From an uncultured Myxococcales bacterium (GTDB lineage Bacteria; Myxococcota_A; UBA9042; CAIXZC01), in NCBI GenBank assembly GCA_903895725.1, contig CAITUV010000053.1, positions 1 to 64,000 of the forward strand: a stretch of DNA of 64,000 nt, in the 5' to 3' direction. How positions within the stretch are numbered: the stretch's first letter is position 1; each line of letters begins with the position of its first letter. The notes under the pieces are model-generated. The model worked only from the letters and a program-made list of their open reading frames with translations, had not been told where the DNA came from and did no database searches. This document shows, in pieces, positions 46,801 through 50,185 of the stretch. Position numbers and translations under genes: made by a program.

Positions 46801-49518
46801 GCGGTCGAACTGGACCGTGACCGCGCTGACCTTGGCCGGGTCCGCGTCGAGGGACGGAGTGACCAGGTAGGAGTCGAACAGCTTGGCGATCTGGGGAGAC
46901 CAGTTGAACCGCATGTGGTTGTCCGGTCCCAGCGGGCCCGTGGCCACACACTTCCAGTTGTTGGTCGAGGCGGCCTGCTTGTCCACGATGGACCAGTTGA
47001 TCTCGGAAAGAGCGGCGCAGGTGTTGAACTTCTGCGTGTAGGGCAGCTCGACGGCGCAGGGCACCTGCTTCTCGTAGACGCACTTGCCTCCATCGCAGGA
47101 AACGAGGATGCAGGGGTCGTTGCTGGCCTGGCAGTCGTCCACGTTCTGGCAGCAGGTCTCGGGAAGGCCGCAGTCGGCAGGAGCGATGTCCGAGGTGAGA
47201 TTGCGGCACTTGCCGAACACGCACCGGTCGCACGTGCACGCGTTCAAGTCGTCACAGTCGGTCGCCTGGGTGGCCACGGTGCAGACGTTGGCGATGTCGG
47301 TGTGCACGCAGGCGTAGTTCACGCAGCTGTCTAGCGTGTAGCTCAACCCGTCGTCGCACTCGGCCGAGATGGTGCAGCACTCGTCGTTGAGGGCATCGAC
47401 GGTGTGGGTGCACTTGTTCGCATCGCAGCTGTCGATCGTGCAATTCAGGTTGTCGTTGCAGTCGAGCGCCACGATACAGCAGGTGGGGTCGGTCTTGACA
47501 TGCTTGCACGAGTAGCTGACGCAGGAATCGGTCGTGCACGAGTTCTTGTCGTCCCACTGGCCGCCGGCGGCGCAGTCCGCGGTCTTCGTGCAGCACTCGG
47601 TGACCGGAGTGAACACGCACTTGTTGTTCACGCACTTGTCGGTGGTGCAGATGTTGCCGTCGGTCAGCGGTGCCACGGTGCAGCCGGCGTCCGCGGTGCA
47701 ACAGCCGTTGATTGCGGTGTACTGGCACTTCTTGTTGGCGTCGCAGACGTCACTGGTGCAGGGGTTGTTGTCGTTGCACGGGTGCGTGGCGTCGCAGATC
47801 GTCGTGTCGGCCTTGTTGCTGCACTGGTTCTTGAGGCACTTGTCCAGGGTGAACGGATCACTGTCGGCGCATTCCACGTCAGTCCAGCAGCACTTGGGCG
47901 ACATGTTGGGGACCAGGCTCTTGATGCAGGTCTGGGCGCCGGTGTCGCAGTACTCGCTGGTGCAGGTGATGCCGTCGGAGCAATCCGCGTCCGCCTTGCA
48001 GCAATCGGGCAGTGCGGGGTTGGGCCCGTAACGGCAGACGTGGTTGACGCACTTGTCGAGGTTGCACGGGTTGGTGTCCTTGCACTCGATGTCGAGGTTG
48101 CAGCACTTGGCGACGGGCGCATTGACGCACTGGTTGTTGAGGCAGGAGTCGGTGGTACAGACGTTGCTGTCATTGCAGTCGCCGGACTTCAGACAGCACC
48201 CCTTGATGATCGTGTGCTCGCATTTGTTGTTGATGCAGGCGTCCGTGGTGCAGTTGCTGGTATCGGGCAGGCAGGGGTACAGGCCCGTGTCGTCGCAGCA
48301 CTCGGGGTCGAACACGTGCTGGCACTGGTAGTCCTTGCAGTAGTCGATGGTGCAGACGTCCCCATCGTCCCACTTGCCGCCAAATCCGCACTCGACGTGC
48401 AGCGTGCAGCAGTTGGGGGAGTTGTTCGAGGTGTACACGCACGTGTTGCCGACGCAGGCATCGTCGGTGCAGGGGTTGCCGTCGTTGCACTCGCTGGTAT
48501 TGTTGCAGCAGTTGGGGTCTGCGACCGGTCCGTGGCGGCACTCGTGTGCGATGCACTTGTCCAGCGTGCAGACGTCGTTGTCGTCGCACTTGGTGTCGGG
48601 CTCGGTCTCACAGCAGATGGGGTCCGGGTTGGCGGTGTTGACGCAGTAGCCGCCACCGAGGTTGCAGGAGTCGATGGTGCAGAACTTGCCGTCGTCGCAG
48701 GGGGCGTCGGGGTTGGTCAGTGCCACGGAGCAGCACTTGCCCTGTGCGGTGACGATCCAGTCGTTCTTGCAGGTTCCGGCCGCCTTGTCGCAGGCATCGG
48801 TGGTGCAGGGGTTGCCGTCTTCGCAGTCGCCGTCGACCAGGCAGGGGGTGCACTGGCTGGTGGCCGCGTCGCAGTACTCCCACTTGCCGCCGGTGGAACA
48901 GGCGCAGTCGTACTTGCTCATGCAGCAGTCGGGGTCGGTGCTGGGACCGAAGTGGCACTCGTACAAGCCGCCGCCGATGGAGGTGCACGCTTCGAGCGAG
49001 CAGGGGTTGCCGTCGTCGCAGGTCGGGTCACCAGGACCTGCGCACGGCTTGGCCACCTTCACCGTGACGGAATCCGAGGCCTCGCAGAACTTGAGTCCGA
49101 TGCCCGCATCGAACAACTCGCACGTCAGGACGTGCTGGCCGGCGGGAACGTCGGCGAACATGTACGTCGTCCCCGTGGACGTGCCGTCGTAGTCGCCGTC
49201 GATGTAGCAGGTCACGGACTTGCCGGCCGAGGGATACGGTGCCCAGTTGGTGACGGTGAACGTCACCGTGACCGGCGTCACCGGCGTGCCGATGTTGAAG
49301 TACTTCCCGTCGGTCGGATCCACGATGGTCAGCGTGGGATCCGTCGCCGCGGGCAGCACCACCTGGGCCGGAGCCGCATCCAGAATCTCCAGGATTCCGT
49401 CCACGGTCTCCGCGGTGGAGAACCCGGCGTTTGGCGTCTCGGTGCAGGCCTGACCGGCAAGGGCCAGGACCACCCCCAGCACAACCAGATTGCGCATACT
49501 GCAAGCCCCAGTTTTCAT
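25831..49518 (-). CDS. Giant cysteine-rich multi-domain lipoprotein (7895 residues)
   Basis: One uninterrupted frame of 23.7 kb. The ATG at 49518 follows AGGAGG, and the signal region MRNLVVLGVVLALAGQAC suggests a lipoprotein. N to C: CTDC-type repeats (CDDGNPCTTDAC; 49.0-47.06 kb); a lectin/MAM-like beta domain (47.06-46.53); an Ig-like domain (46.53-46.24); a ThuA/glutamine-amidotransferase-like domain (46.24-45.6); P-domain 1 (45.4-45.0); CTDC repeats; P-domain 2 (44.7-44.3); 11 'CDDGxYCNGxExC' repeats (44.3-41.9); P-domain 3 (41.9-41.5); a PPC-like domain (41.5-41.1); 4 units of ~127 residues; 22 units of ~180 residues; a PPC-like domain and a terminal beta domain ending TQTSYQL. There is no MYXO-CTERM. 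Such a chain needs massive disulfide formation and would form a long surface fibre or adhesin. Function is unknown. Confidence 0.9.
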   Translation of the reverse strand: MKTGACSMRNLVVLGVVLALAGQACTETPNAGFSTAETVDGILEILDAAPAQVVLPAATDPTLTIVDPTDGKYFNIGTPVTPVTVTFTVTNWAPYPSAGKSVTCYIDGDYDGTSTGTTYMFADVPAGQHVLTCELFDAGIGLKFCEASDSVTVKVAKPCAGPGDPTCDDGNPCSLEACTSIGGGLYECHFGPSTDPDCCMSKYDCACSTGGKWEYCDAATSQCTPCLVDGDCEDGNPCTTDACDKAAGTCKNDWIVTAQGKCCSVALTNPDAPCDDGKFCTIDSCNLGGGYCVNTANPDPICCETEPDTKCDDNDVCTLDKCIAHECRHGPVADPNCCNNTSECNDGNPCTDDACVGNTCVYTSNNSPNCCTLHVECGFGGKWDDGDVCTIDYCKDYQCQHVFDPECCDDTGLYPCLPDTSNCTTDACINNKCEHTIIKGCCLKSGDCNDSNVCTTDSCLNNQCVNAPVAKCCNLDIECKDTNPCNLDKCVNHVCRYGPNPALPDCCKADADCSDGITCTSEYCDTGAQTCIKSLVPNMSPKCCWTDVECADSDPFTLDKCLKNQCSNKADTTICDATHPCNDNNPCTSDVCDANKKCQYTAINGCCTADAGCTVAPLTDGNICTTDKCVNNKCVFTPVTECCTKTADCAAGGQWDDKNSCTTDSCVSYSCKHVKTDPTCCIVALDCNDNLNCTIDSCDANKCTHTVDALNDECCTISAECDDGLSYTLDSCVNYACVHTDIANVCTVATQATDCDDLNACTCDRCVFGKCRNLTSDIAPADCGLPETCCQNVDDCQASNDPCILVSCDGGKCVYEKQVPCAVELPYTQKFNTCAALSEINWSIVDKQAASTNNWKCVATGPLGPDNHMRFNWSPQIAKLFDSYLVTPSLDADPAKVSAVTVQFDRYLDLYENSVDLGLFVIQDKTGTPTGPDKTDTFVPVWAETSTTDLDAEMPVYQIPSQYLSGFLYLGFKVSATNSYNLNAYDLDNVKVCPGYAPSYKSVPTQINSLWNSSAFEYITVTEPDATDKISLSVVSGPSFVTIGPVAYSSLYKHWYAKVIVDPTSDADIGDYTVVVRATDGCIERDTEIPIHVLVSGGYIVWQPDGVPDSHGEALRDAIKANGKTVQLVNKLDVFANFDGIKGIFVATGVYGSKVVLTNSDVTKLTAYLDAGGKVYLEGGDTWAFDSWTNLHPYFKIEAVDDGDQLYAGPVEGRHFCYKQDFDVSPDYMVNNFLDMIDAKLLSGAVPVVWDGSGQDYGFAVAYEDGTAKYRTIGASIPFAAYVPKAGGGTVNALMGKWLYFFENGFPPCTVDAECNDSVQCTSDKCEASKCTNTNQEDCIPCIDDQDCPEHSACVLASNICAAIPGSSYPSIDTPISIGSLTPKDYVSTINVDGTELAQEVNVKLYLQHAYRGDLEVKLEHAGKTVKLVCANPADSTANYYITYDLGSPICQGALDLTAFENQGMAGDWTLTVSDKAFTNGGKLLRWTLYIKHSVPACLTDPQCNDGNPCTTEKCVNKLCEFKENTCDDQNACTADSCNAQTGCAHAMKDCDDGNPCTTDSCNPVTADCINSKMPNCNAACTTHNDCGLNDYCDPNTKTCKPIPGDVYAPSDAFPTSIPDNVPTDVVSQVVVTASGKIIEANVKVLITHPFSGDLTVTLTNGTKTLKLHKQSGGAADNVYRVYDLVEKPDDGLDMSAYHGMLAAGTWTLTVHDWVTGDSGTLDGWRLFLVRAVCVNANDCDDNNACTIDACNGAQCAYTPIECDDGSWCNGEEVCDPVAGCIAGVPVKIDDGVSCTADLCSEAGQTVTHTPQDLLCDNSAWCDGEESCDAVLGCIAGTPQPVSDGIACTQDSCDEKGDTIQHAPMNGVCDDGLYCNGTEKCDVAKGCTAGSIVNLSDGIDCTTDSCDEPTDTIVHTVNHTACDNGKWCDGFELCDSEKGCIAGSAPFGGDDGIACTVDTCDEGTKKFAHLPDDLFCNDGLYCNGVETCVADVGCVAGLQPVLTDGVSCTADTCNEALDTVVHTPDSSKCTYVGNKHKDCVKKTCDAVLDCQYSDLVGTACDEGELCLVNSVCQPDGSCAGGQPNLADPLCNNCCEVGCQFDGNYCNGVLQCNTDPGKCYCELKPGTVVTCTPHPDQCMVNECDPATGKCVTKAKAAGSPCNDGQVCTVADQCNGAGVCIGTENKCSDGLFCNGQEQCNPATGACSPGTPPVLTDNVGCTADICDEPTKAVKHVPNHAYCADATYCNGQEQCDPTLGCIAGKLPLDDSIGCTTDTCDEVLKAIIHTPNNAMCDDKTYCNGPEICSKTLGCQSVGLETSDGIACTKDSCDEVNDVLLHTPDHDFCSDSNACNGTEYCDVGAGCKNGVAPDVSDGIDCTLDSCSNGVMIHLPSDDLCNDGKWCNGTESCNAKAGCTSQNAPALDDGIVCTVDYCDETLDKVVHQANDTLCDDGKYCNGAEFCSSELGCTAGSVPACSDGDPCTVDSCNAGLNGGVGACDNTQKVQYCTSKCGGTHIYDAGDNDCGYDDACVGGLAGEGLGTCTPICNGAACSKGESGAINAPINDVACITKTVNVQALYPYIADLDVKVEVLHSRIGDLKLTLKAPDGTAVALWAKGTGGTKANFYNTFTASYPNIPGSICSLQGKQASGNWTLEICDEAAGQVGTLSQWKVFVESSPNDLSKGNTCEAPITLVSTDGTKDLSGTTVCATNGYSDTCGGGSAADRVYKFTLDVAKKVSFDLSSGFDAIIYLRGASGGTCAGSPGLICKDTCAGFACNESLSARLTTPGVYYFFVDGTAGKTGSYSFKATFKTLVPNGQACAASDECISNYCNNGYCCDANVCCNVAGSCPAQFKTVPTCDTPGTCQGHRVDAVCGANFQCSSNTVEDDSGCQGETANLCGCYPSLICTNAVSQPIPSCPTSCSDNSDLWCDTECHCDLVCEPDYPDGQPCDEDSDCVSEHCQNGFCCSGGSCCVTADDCPEDFFSPPVCDNPGTCQGHKSEKICANSSCGKLDIEDDTACYLGLEADPCGYYKSIYCSGGLNQTAPECPTSCLLDSECDEDGHCDGTCVGDLPNGDACDENSDCISAHCENGYCCTKGVCCNNDVACPPVYSGDAVCDNSKTCQGHKKSAACLNFECASSNANNDSACGVGLLADECGLFKSIYCNGEVDQPVAACPTKCTGDADCDDIAHCDATCELDYPNGTACDENSDCISDHCQNGFCCDSGDCCIVASNCPAKYKLDPTCDDPSTCQGHRLDKRCDNYICNNEPILDDSGCTAQTVSDDCSCYAPVMCNGQKEQGDPTCPAACASDAECDTTCHCDGTCEPDLPNGAGCDESADCLSGFCVDGVCCDTACDKNCQACNKDGFIGTCTPHAADTDPENNCGLCSVCNGASACAIVTAGLDPLNECPLQAEATCLNDGSCDGKGACRQWVAGTLCVPQSCLGTTKYVADHCDGAGMCVDEGTVSCVPYQCDALGKNCMTSCDEDADCAGGYWCNASGKCVAKKSNGQECGPQLQFGGTGNGTNQCISGFCADGYCCNLDCTSDCRACNVAGIEGTCTFHAPLSDPEDDCTSCRVCNGAGTCVVAVAGEDPVGDCDETPQNGCGLDGNCDGAGACRYWLPGTTCADQSCVVKNGGMEDFQYNADTCDGSGLCVENNTKMCYPYICNGDWGCYTNCFTDAECAPDTWCKGTECVLKKDNGETCSGPTAGNECKSGFCVDGVCCENSCVGACRACNIEGSLGTCTGHAKDTDPEEECGLCLVCDGNKACGFASVGTDPTSDCASDLQSTCQKDGLCTGAGACRLWIDGTVCVPQSCQGSTLHKADTCNGAGTCVDKGTLPCAPYVCNATQTDCLTLCQSDADCFTGYWCNAEKTCVSKKELGDPCVGANECKSNFCVDGYCCNNACNGGCATCGPATPPDPLKPAGICRPHDLGTDPENDCPTCKACSGIDVCSNVPNGVDNLNDCALEGEFTCGKDGFCDGGGACRLWANGTTCVAQYCADHVKHLDDKCNGSGVCSDGGNVDCTPYQCAVDGLECRTSCSEDPHCVTTHWCDTFVLKTNTCKPKLDNGAACVQGNQCKSSFCIDGVCCETDCSGACRNCAIEGKEGLCSWFNNDTDPENDCTLCQVCNGAGACKKAELGTDPLSECTQDATSTCGKDGTCDGNGACAFWNTQTVCVQQSCVGILKFPNDYCDGKGLCSDSGEVDCVPYVCNDVGTDCRSNCFQDAHCQSAYYCNTSNLCAEKKVNGEVCAAGNECKSGFCVDGYCCDDACNTTCLTCSKTWKAPVTITVDGNMADWDNPGHRLGTGTGGVVQYFLTWDNDYVYVAWKGVNQATDKLAIAFDEDVAPLQTHGADDLFAGVTFSGTRRPEYAIVFNGAGDIWYVPANAQGNWDAAQNVSTWFHYAGHAGNLISELRIPRAYLGLLNTDNGFAVWMWAANKAESNVWSIWPKTNPTGNAPIAAPYAQFARKGPGMCQNHTSYSDPEFECGTCKLCNGQGGCLNANNGEDPKDECVQEDQTSCKKDGMCDGGGACRFWNASTVCVAQTCINYTLFPADFCSGSGTCVDSPSVDCKPYICDVDAVNCRTGCENDSHCQSVYYCSGNACLPKKANGEACGATNECLSGYCVDGVCCDTACDKICEACNKAGKLGLCTFHEQNTDPEDNCTFCSACTGSGNKCSAVAAGTDPVNDCEEQTKAQCQQDGTCETTGKCRLWQSGTVCLAQYCSNYVVYWQDTCDGVGVCSDGGSAFCAPYACDDAGFACRTFCQVDAHCVPSHFCNNSNVCQVKQDNGAPCGGANQCKSGYCVDGVCCNTQCADKCASCKIAGSWGTCSYSANNTDPDLDCALCSVCNGTGDCKAAAMGTDPKQECLLSQPFSCGLDGECDGNAKCRFWNPTTECTAQTCAGHIKSPKDYCDGGGKCKDSGTVDCEPYLCNPEATECLFSCQDDTDCMPVYWCEGQVCVPKKQNGESCGGGNECLSSFCVDGYCCNSSCGATCESCAIDGFVGTCALYAQGTDPQSECGTCKQCSGANSCESVPDGEDPFSHCQPDDVSTCDLDGVCNGAGACRKWAEGSVCVEQYCAVSTQFEADLCDGKGGCIDYGSVDCSPYMCDADGINCRTHCTLDEHCVPVHWCNGNVCEPKKDNGDTCSAANQCKSNNCADGYCCNTPCNLTCNSCAVLPGTCVPHPPGTDPDDDCPTCYTCNGGDECSLADEGTDPVNDCVEEPVSTCQLDGTCDGNGACRFWVEFSVCMEQYCENGFQHNADLCDGLGVCSDEGTVKCSPYVCDGDGYACLDMCVTSADCVGTHWCDVPVCVPKKEIGDLCVEDDECKSNHCADGYCCNTACDGLCEACNIVDQEGTCAFFGNLTDPEDDCGTCKLCNGGGACANVLEGLDAKGDCPAFAKSTCQLNGWCDGNGACQMWENDTICVAQSCVGTQLNKPDYCNGTGTCIDFGTQSCCPYKCWGTGCRSSCSSDFHCCTGYYCNGSACVAKKADGQACISATECQSNYCVDGYCCNEACTGSCRSCGIAGKEGSCSVHAANTDPEFECGLCKVCNGAGACKKTESGQDYKSECSQSVQQSCGYDGTCNGNAACKYWDVTTVCKQQACQGTDLVLPSYCSGAGQCVTGATESCCPYACNAQGTGCRTGCTVDFDCCGDHYCFNGACVPRKADGETCSSASECDSGYCVDGFCCNSPCQSLCESCGIAGQEGTCSKYSANTDPENNCPPCTLCDGVGNSCIPAVAGLDPADDCSQMSQSSCGYDGVCDGAGSCSFWDAGIECFPQYCVGGYVFNPDQCSGTGVCADGGFSGCNGYICDDAGFACRTSCTQQYHCSYGFYCDANSKCVPKKGNGQPCGDNNECSSWYCVDGYCCSSPCAGQCQACNVAGSLGTCVNIANDTDPANECGPCKVCSGGGMCKSATKNTDPKSNCTAMPEWGCGYDGLCNGNGACQYWASGTQCVSQSCVGSTLYMTDYCNGLGLCLDSGTASCSPYKCGTNNNCLNSCTTDADCVTGFYCSGQLCVAKKSNGAPCSTANECNSGYCVDGYCCNSTCTGSCRACNKAGSEGVCTFHQPSSDPEAECGVCKVCDGAGACGNAAEGADPKNDCIQLAPSSCDEDGVCNGKGACRQWAAGTIATDESCAGSTFTATTFCDGSGKTVYEGVAKKTCEDLEANFNWKDTLGSAWVCTSAEPCGGEVGWAQALSACQSRGGRLCTYSELTARDAQGGGCTIESKRIWTLSECGEGKFWTGPGNPDNLGAIPKECRDGTTQTAYVACCGDEGDCCPYKCSGTGCGTFCGGDSDCCDGYYCEGGQCKKQKDLGQTCVSADQCPSGFCVDGYCCDKACTGGCEACNINPGICTAQPVNTDPENFCGTCKVCDGTGGCKFSAPGTDPGNDCAQQAQSSCGFDGNCDGSGTCRVWPAATKCSNLTCVDSTLFKADECDGVFPGSCVDKGTTACCPYLCDAVGSGCRTTCTNDGQCCTTAWCDTGQSKCSSKKANGTTCAGGNECLSGYCVDGVCCNTSCSGSCQACNVAGVNGICTNYGNDTDPGSECGLCKVCNGAGACKNVTNGTDPKNDCTQQPSVSCGYDGMCNGSGACRQWDNTTECVAQSCGGSTFYPADKCNGSGQCSDAGQTSCCPYKCSADQCKASCLTANDCCDGYTCQGALCKPKKADGTACSNNAECTSGKCVDGYCCDSWCAGTCQACNLTGKLGICTNYTATTDPEDECGTCKVCNGSGACANVVAGLDPLGDCDQSDPTTCNFNGVCDGGGGCQYWPASQICSAQACVGFTKTATKYCNGTGSCLSGGSTNCCPYTCTGNDCRTTCSDNSHCCSGYFCISGSCLATKPNGSTCTSNSECTSGFCVDGYCCDTGCTGTCQSCNQTGKLGTCTNFGANTDPDNECGLCKVCNGSGSCVNVPNGSDPVNDCTQEAPCAQDGNCDGNAKCRLWNNTTSCNAQTCSGSTLYKTDYCDGVGVCIDSGTTNCAPYKCAGNACATNCATDTDCVVGYYCSASVCVAKKALGENCGGNGQCLSGFCVDGVCCDGACTGTCRACNLTGTVGLCTFIGNNTDSGNECGSCKACDGAGACKNVPAGQDPKNNCTQSAQNSCGDDGACDGNGLCRKWPATTECGSATCVGDTLSPTDYCSGTGSCTNTPNASCCPFLCSTGGACKTSCTSNADCCTTAYCNGSSCVSKKTNGQACANAGECSSGFCVDGYCCDNACTGTCKGCNVAGSVGTCSNRLVNTDPENECGLCQGCNGSGACAAVTAGTDPFGDCNQTDPTTCGQSGNCNGASGCEMWPNSTVCVVQTCSDATLSAADYCNGNGVCSDSGSSSCCPYKCTGNSCRTTCSDNTHCCTGYWCTGGQCKTKKANGETCTNGAECVSGYCVDGVCCDKACNTACMACNLTGFVGQCTFHSYLTDPDNDCPACVVCNGSGACTNAAAGTDPFNDCAQESLASCGNDGVCSGSGACRKWPASTICNAQSCSDHNLTATDYCNGSGTCVDSGSTDCCPYDCLGDSCSTSCTSDNGCCDSALCKNGGLCQNCSTANPCPSGQWCCKGDSCDPYINLKSPPNSNDVDQADGTYYSSTYGSSNQFDYSCCSNANGSYATDRVFHFDTKNDSVGVEVTVKVWGNFDTVLYMRSGTCGQTGSNFQYNDNCSSPLPNGGSCFTAKLTPGQDWWIYVDGMGTARGDFTLQVDFKSLCMNCTCDTSYGENQDNNPVECYHTGDYCGNYINVNVTSRPQKFTFDDNLEGDHNDFSHQWGTGSYNYNSCSDCSWCHGQADKIYRLHLPWDSNYVIFRMYRTGGWSPDNYPRLFMWKSANYGTTECDFGTSQPSRVFCLGPGAVNEVQVGWVDSGYVLNAGTYWLMPDMWYGGETTYGQSPYRLEITIGTQTSYQL
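30690..31090 (-). other. Lectin-like domain inserted in repeat unit 15 of the giant protein
   Basis: Between the CDGSGKTVYEGV and CCPYKCSG landmarks, the unit is interrupted by about 130 residues with features of a small sugar-binding or DUF-type module: EVGWAQALSACQSRGGRLC, TYSELTARDAQGGGC, IWTLSECGEGKFWTG and QTAYVACCG. The 'ALSACQSRGGRLCTYSE' pattern is common in C-type-lectin-like and sulfatase-modifying-like folds. Confidence 0.55.
36100..36700 (-). other. CBM9-like domain inserted in repeat unit 6 of the giant protein
   Basis: After CLTCSKTWKAPVTITVDG the repeat is interrupted by about 190 residues with a CBM9/DOMON-like outline: GNMADWDNPGHRLGTG, VQYFLTWDNDYVYVAWKG, DKLAIAFDEDVAP, PEYAIVFNGAGDIWYV and LISELRIPRAYLGL. 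Such domains bind glycans or heme in other proteins. The repeat resumes at GPGMCQNHTSYSDPEFECG. Confidence 0.65.
39546..41095 (-). repeat. 4-unit array of ~127-residue cysteine-rich repeats
   Basis: Four units of a second repeat type, each with GxxCDExSDCxSxHCxNGFCC, CPxxxxxxPxCDxPxTCQGH, DDSGC and PxCPTxC followed by an xxHCDxTC end. They lie between the PPC-like domain and the 22-unit array. Confidence 0.85.
41900..44320 (-). repeat. 11 'CDDGxYCNGxExC' repeats in the giant protein
   Basis: About eleven units of the form CDDGxYCNGxExCDxxxGCxxG followed by DGIxCTxDxCDExxDxxxHxP. This is a variant of the Dictyostelium CTDC-type repeat that is frequent in myxobacterial secreted proteins. Confidence 0.85.
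47060..49030 (-). repeat. N-terminal CTDC-type cysteine-rich repeats in the giant protein
   Basis: More than 15 short units of the form CxDGNPCTTDxCxNxxCxHxxxxxCC. They follow the lipoprotein signal and a short Ig-like segment (TIVDPTDGKYFNIGTPVTPV). Confidence 0.85.
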
Positions 49519-49610
49519 GTGACCTCCTGAGACGATGCCCGGAAACACCCCTGTAGTTTCCTCGCATCGGACAGAAACCAAAGCCATCCGGCCCCGATCG
49601 TTCCGGCGGC

Positions 49611-49640
49611 ATTCAACCTGACTCGTGAAGATTCCGTCAA
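49611..49640 (-). promoter_or_regulatory. Possible promoter of the giant gene
   Basis: On minus, TTGACG (49635-49640) is followed by 18 nt and TTGAAT (49611-49616), giving a leader of about 90 nt. The -35 is good (5/6); the -10 is weak. Confidence 0.45.
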
Positions 49641-49685
49641 CCACCCGATTTCCCCCAGCAACGGCTTCAACGCCCATTGGCAAGC

Positions 49686-49705
49686 GGCTCACACGCGTGT
49701 GAGCC
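49686..49705. promoter_or_regulatory. Perfect 20-bp palindrome, candidate regulator-binding site
   Basis: GGCTCACACGCGTGTGAGCC is a perfect 10+10 palindrome, 168 nt upstream of the giant gene start and 46 nt upstream of its candidate -35. It is followed by a small CCCCTTCGGGG hairpin. The position suits an activator or repressor dimer. Confidence 0.5.
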
Positions 49706-50160
49706 CCTTCGGGGCAGTGCGCAGAGTATGCGCAAAGACCCGGCGAGCCGACATGCAGTTATCGTGCCATTATCACGGCAAACCACTATCCCCTCCGCTA
49801 CGACGCTTGCTCAATTCGGAACCTGCCGGAATCATTACCTTTCATCCCGTCGGGCCCGGGCTTCAACATGACGCTGTGCAGCGTCGACCTGCCCCGGGCG
49901 GGCAGGAAGGGTGACAAAACGCGGCAGTGACTACATCTCATCCTCCTCAGAGAGCCTGGGTCGGAATGTACTAAAAGACGTGCGGGCGCGCAAGGAATTG
50001 TTGGGACAGGCCGCTCGGCTGCGGGCGTCGCTGCCGCAGGTCGGCGGCACCGTGGGGGCGCTGCGGCCCGCCCATTTCGGGTCCGGCGGACGGGTAGATC
50101 GGGGGGGGGACGCCCCGCAGGGAGAGACAGCGATGGCAGGGTCGGCTCGTTCCGCCTATG

Positions 50161-50183
50161 AAAAACTTGCGTAGGGGTGCAAG
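50161..50183 (-). terminator. Intrinsic terminator after the CARDB gene
   Basis: On minus, CTTGC-N8-GCAAG is followed directly by TTTTTC, starting 3 nt after the TAA stop. The short stem is extended by AAA/TTT across a one-base bulge. Confidence 0.65.
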
Positions 50184-50185
50184 CT

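Larger units (their letters stand above)
49519..50185. other. 667-bp intergenic region upstream of the giant gene
   Basis: It holds the candidate giant-gene promoter, the 20-bp palindrome and, at the far end, the terminator of the CARDB gene. A plus-strand frame at 49911-50174 (87 codons) has AGGAAGG right next to a GTG, but its composition is poor and I do not support it as a gene. Nothing else is recognised. Confidence 0.6.

Noticed and set aside
40150..47334. Plus-strand open frame of 2394 codons antisense to the giant gene
   Set aside because: Same cause as the longer antisense frame; a codon-bias shadow.
49911..50174. Small plus-strand ORF of 87 codons in the large intergenic gap
   Set aside because: Atypical composition and a ribosome binding site directly abutting the GTG; no recognisable domain.
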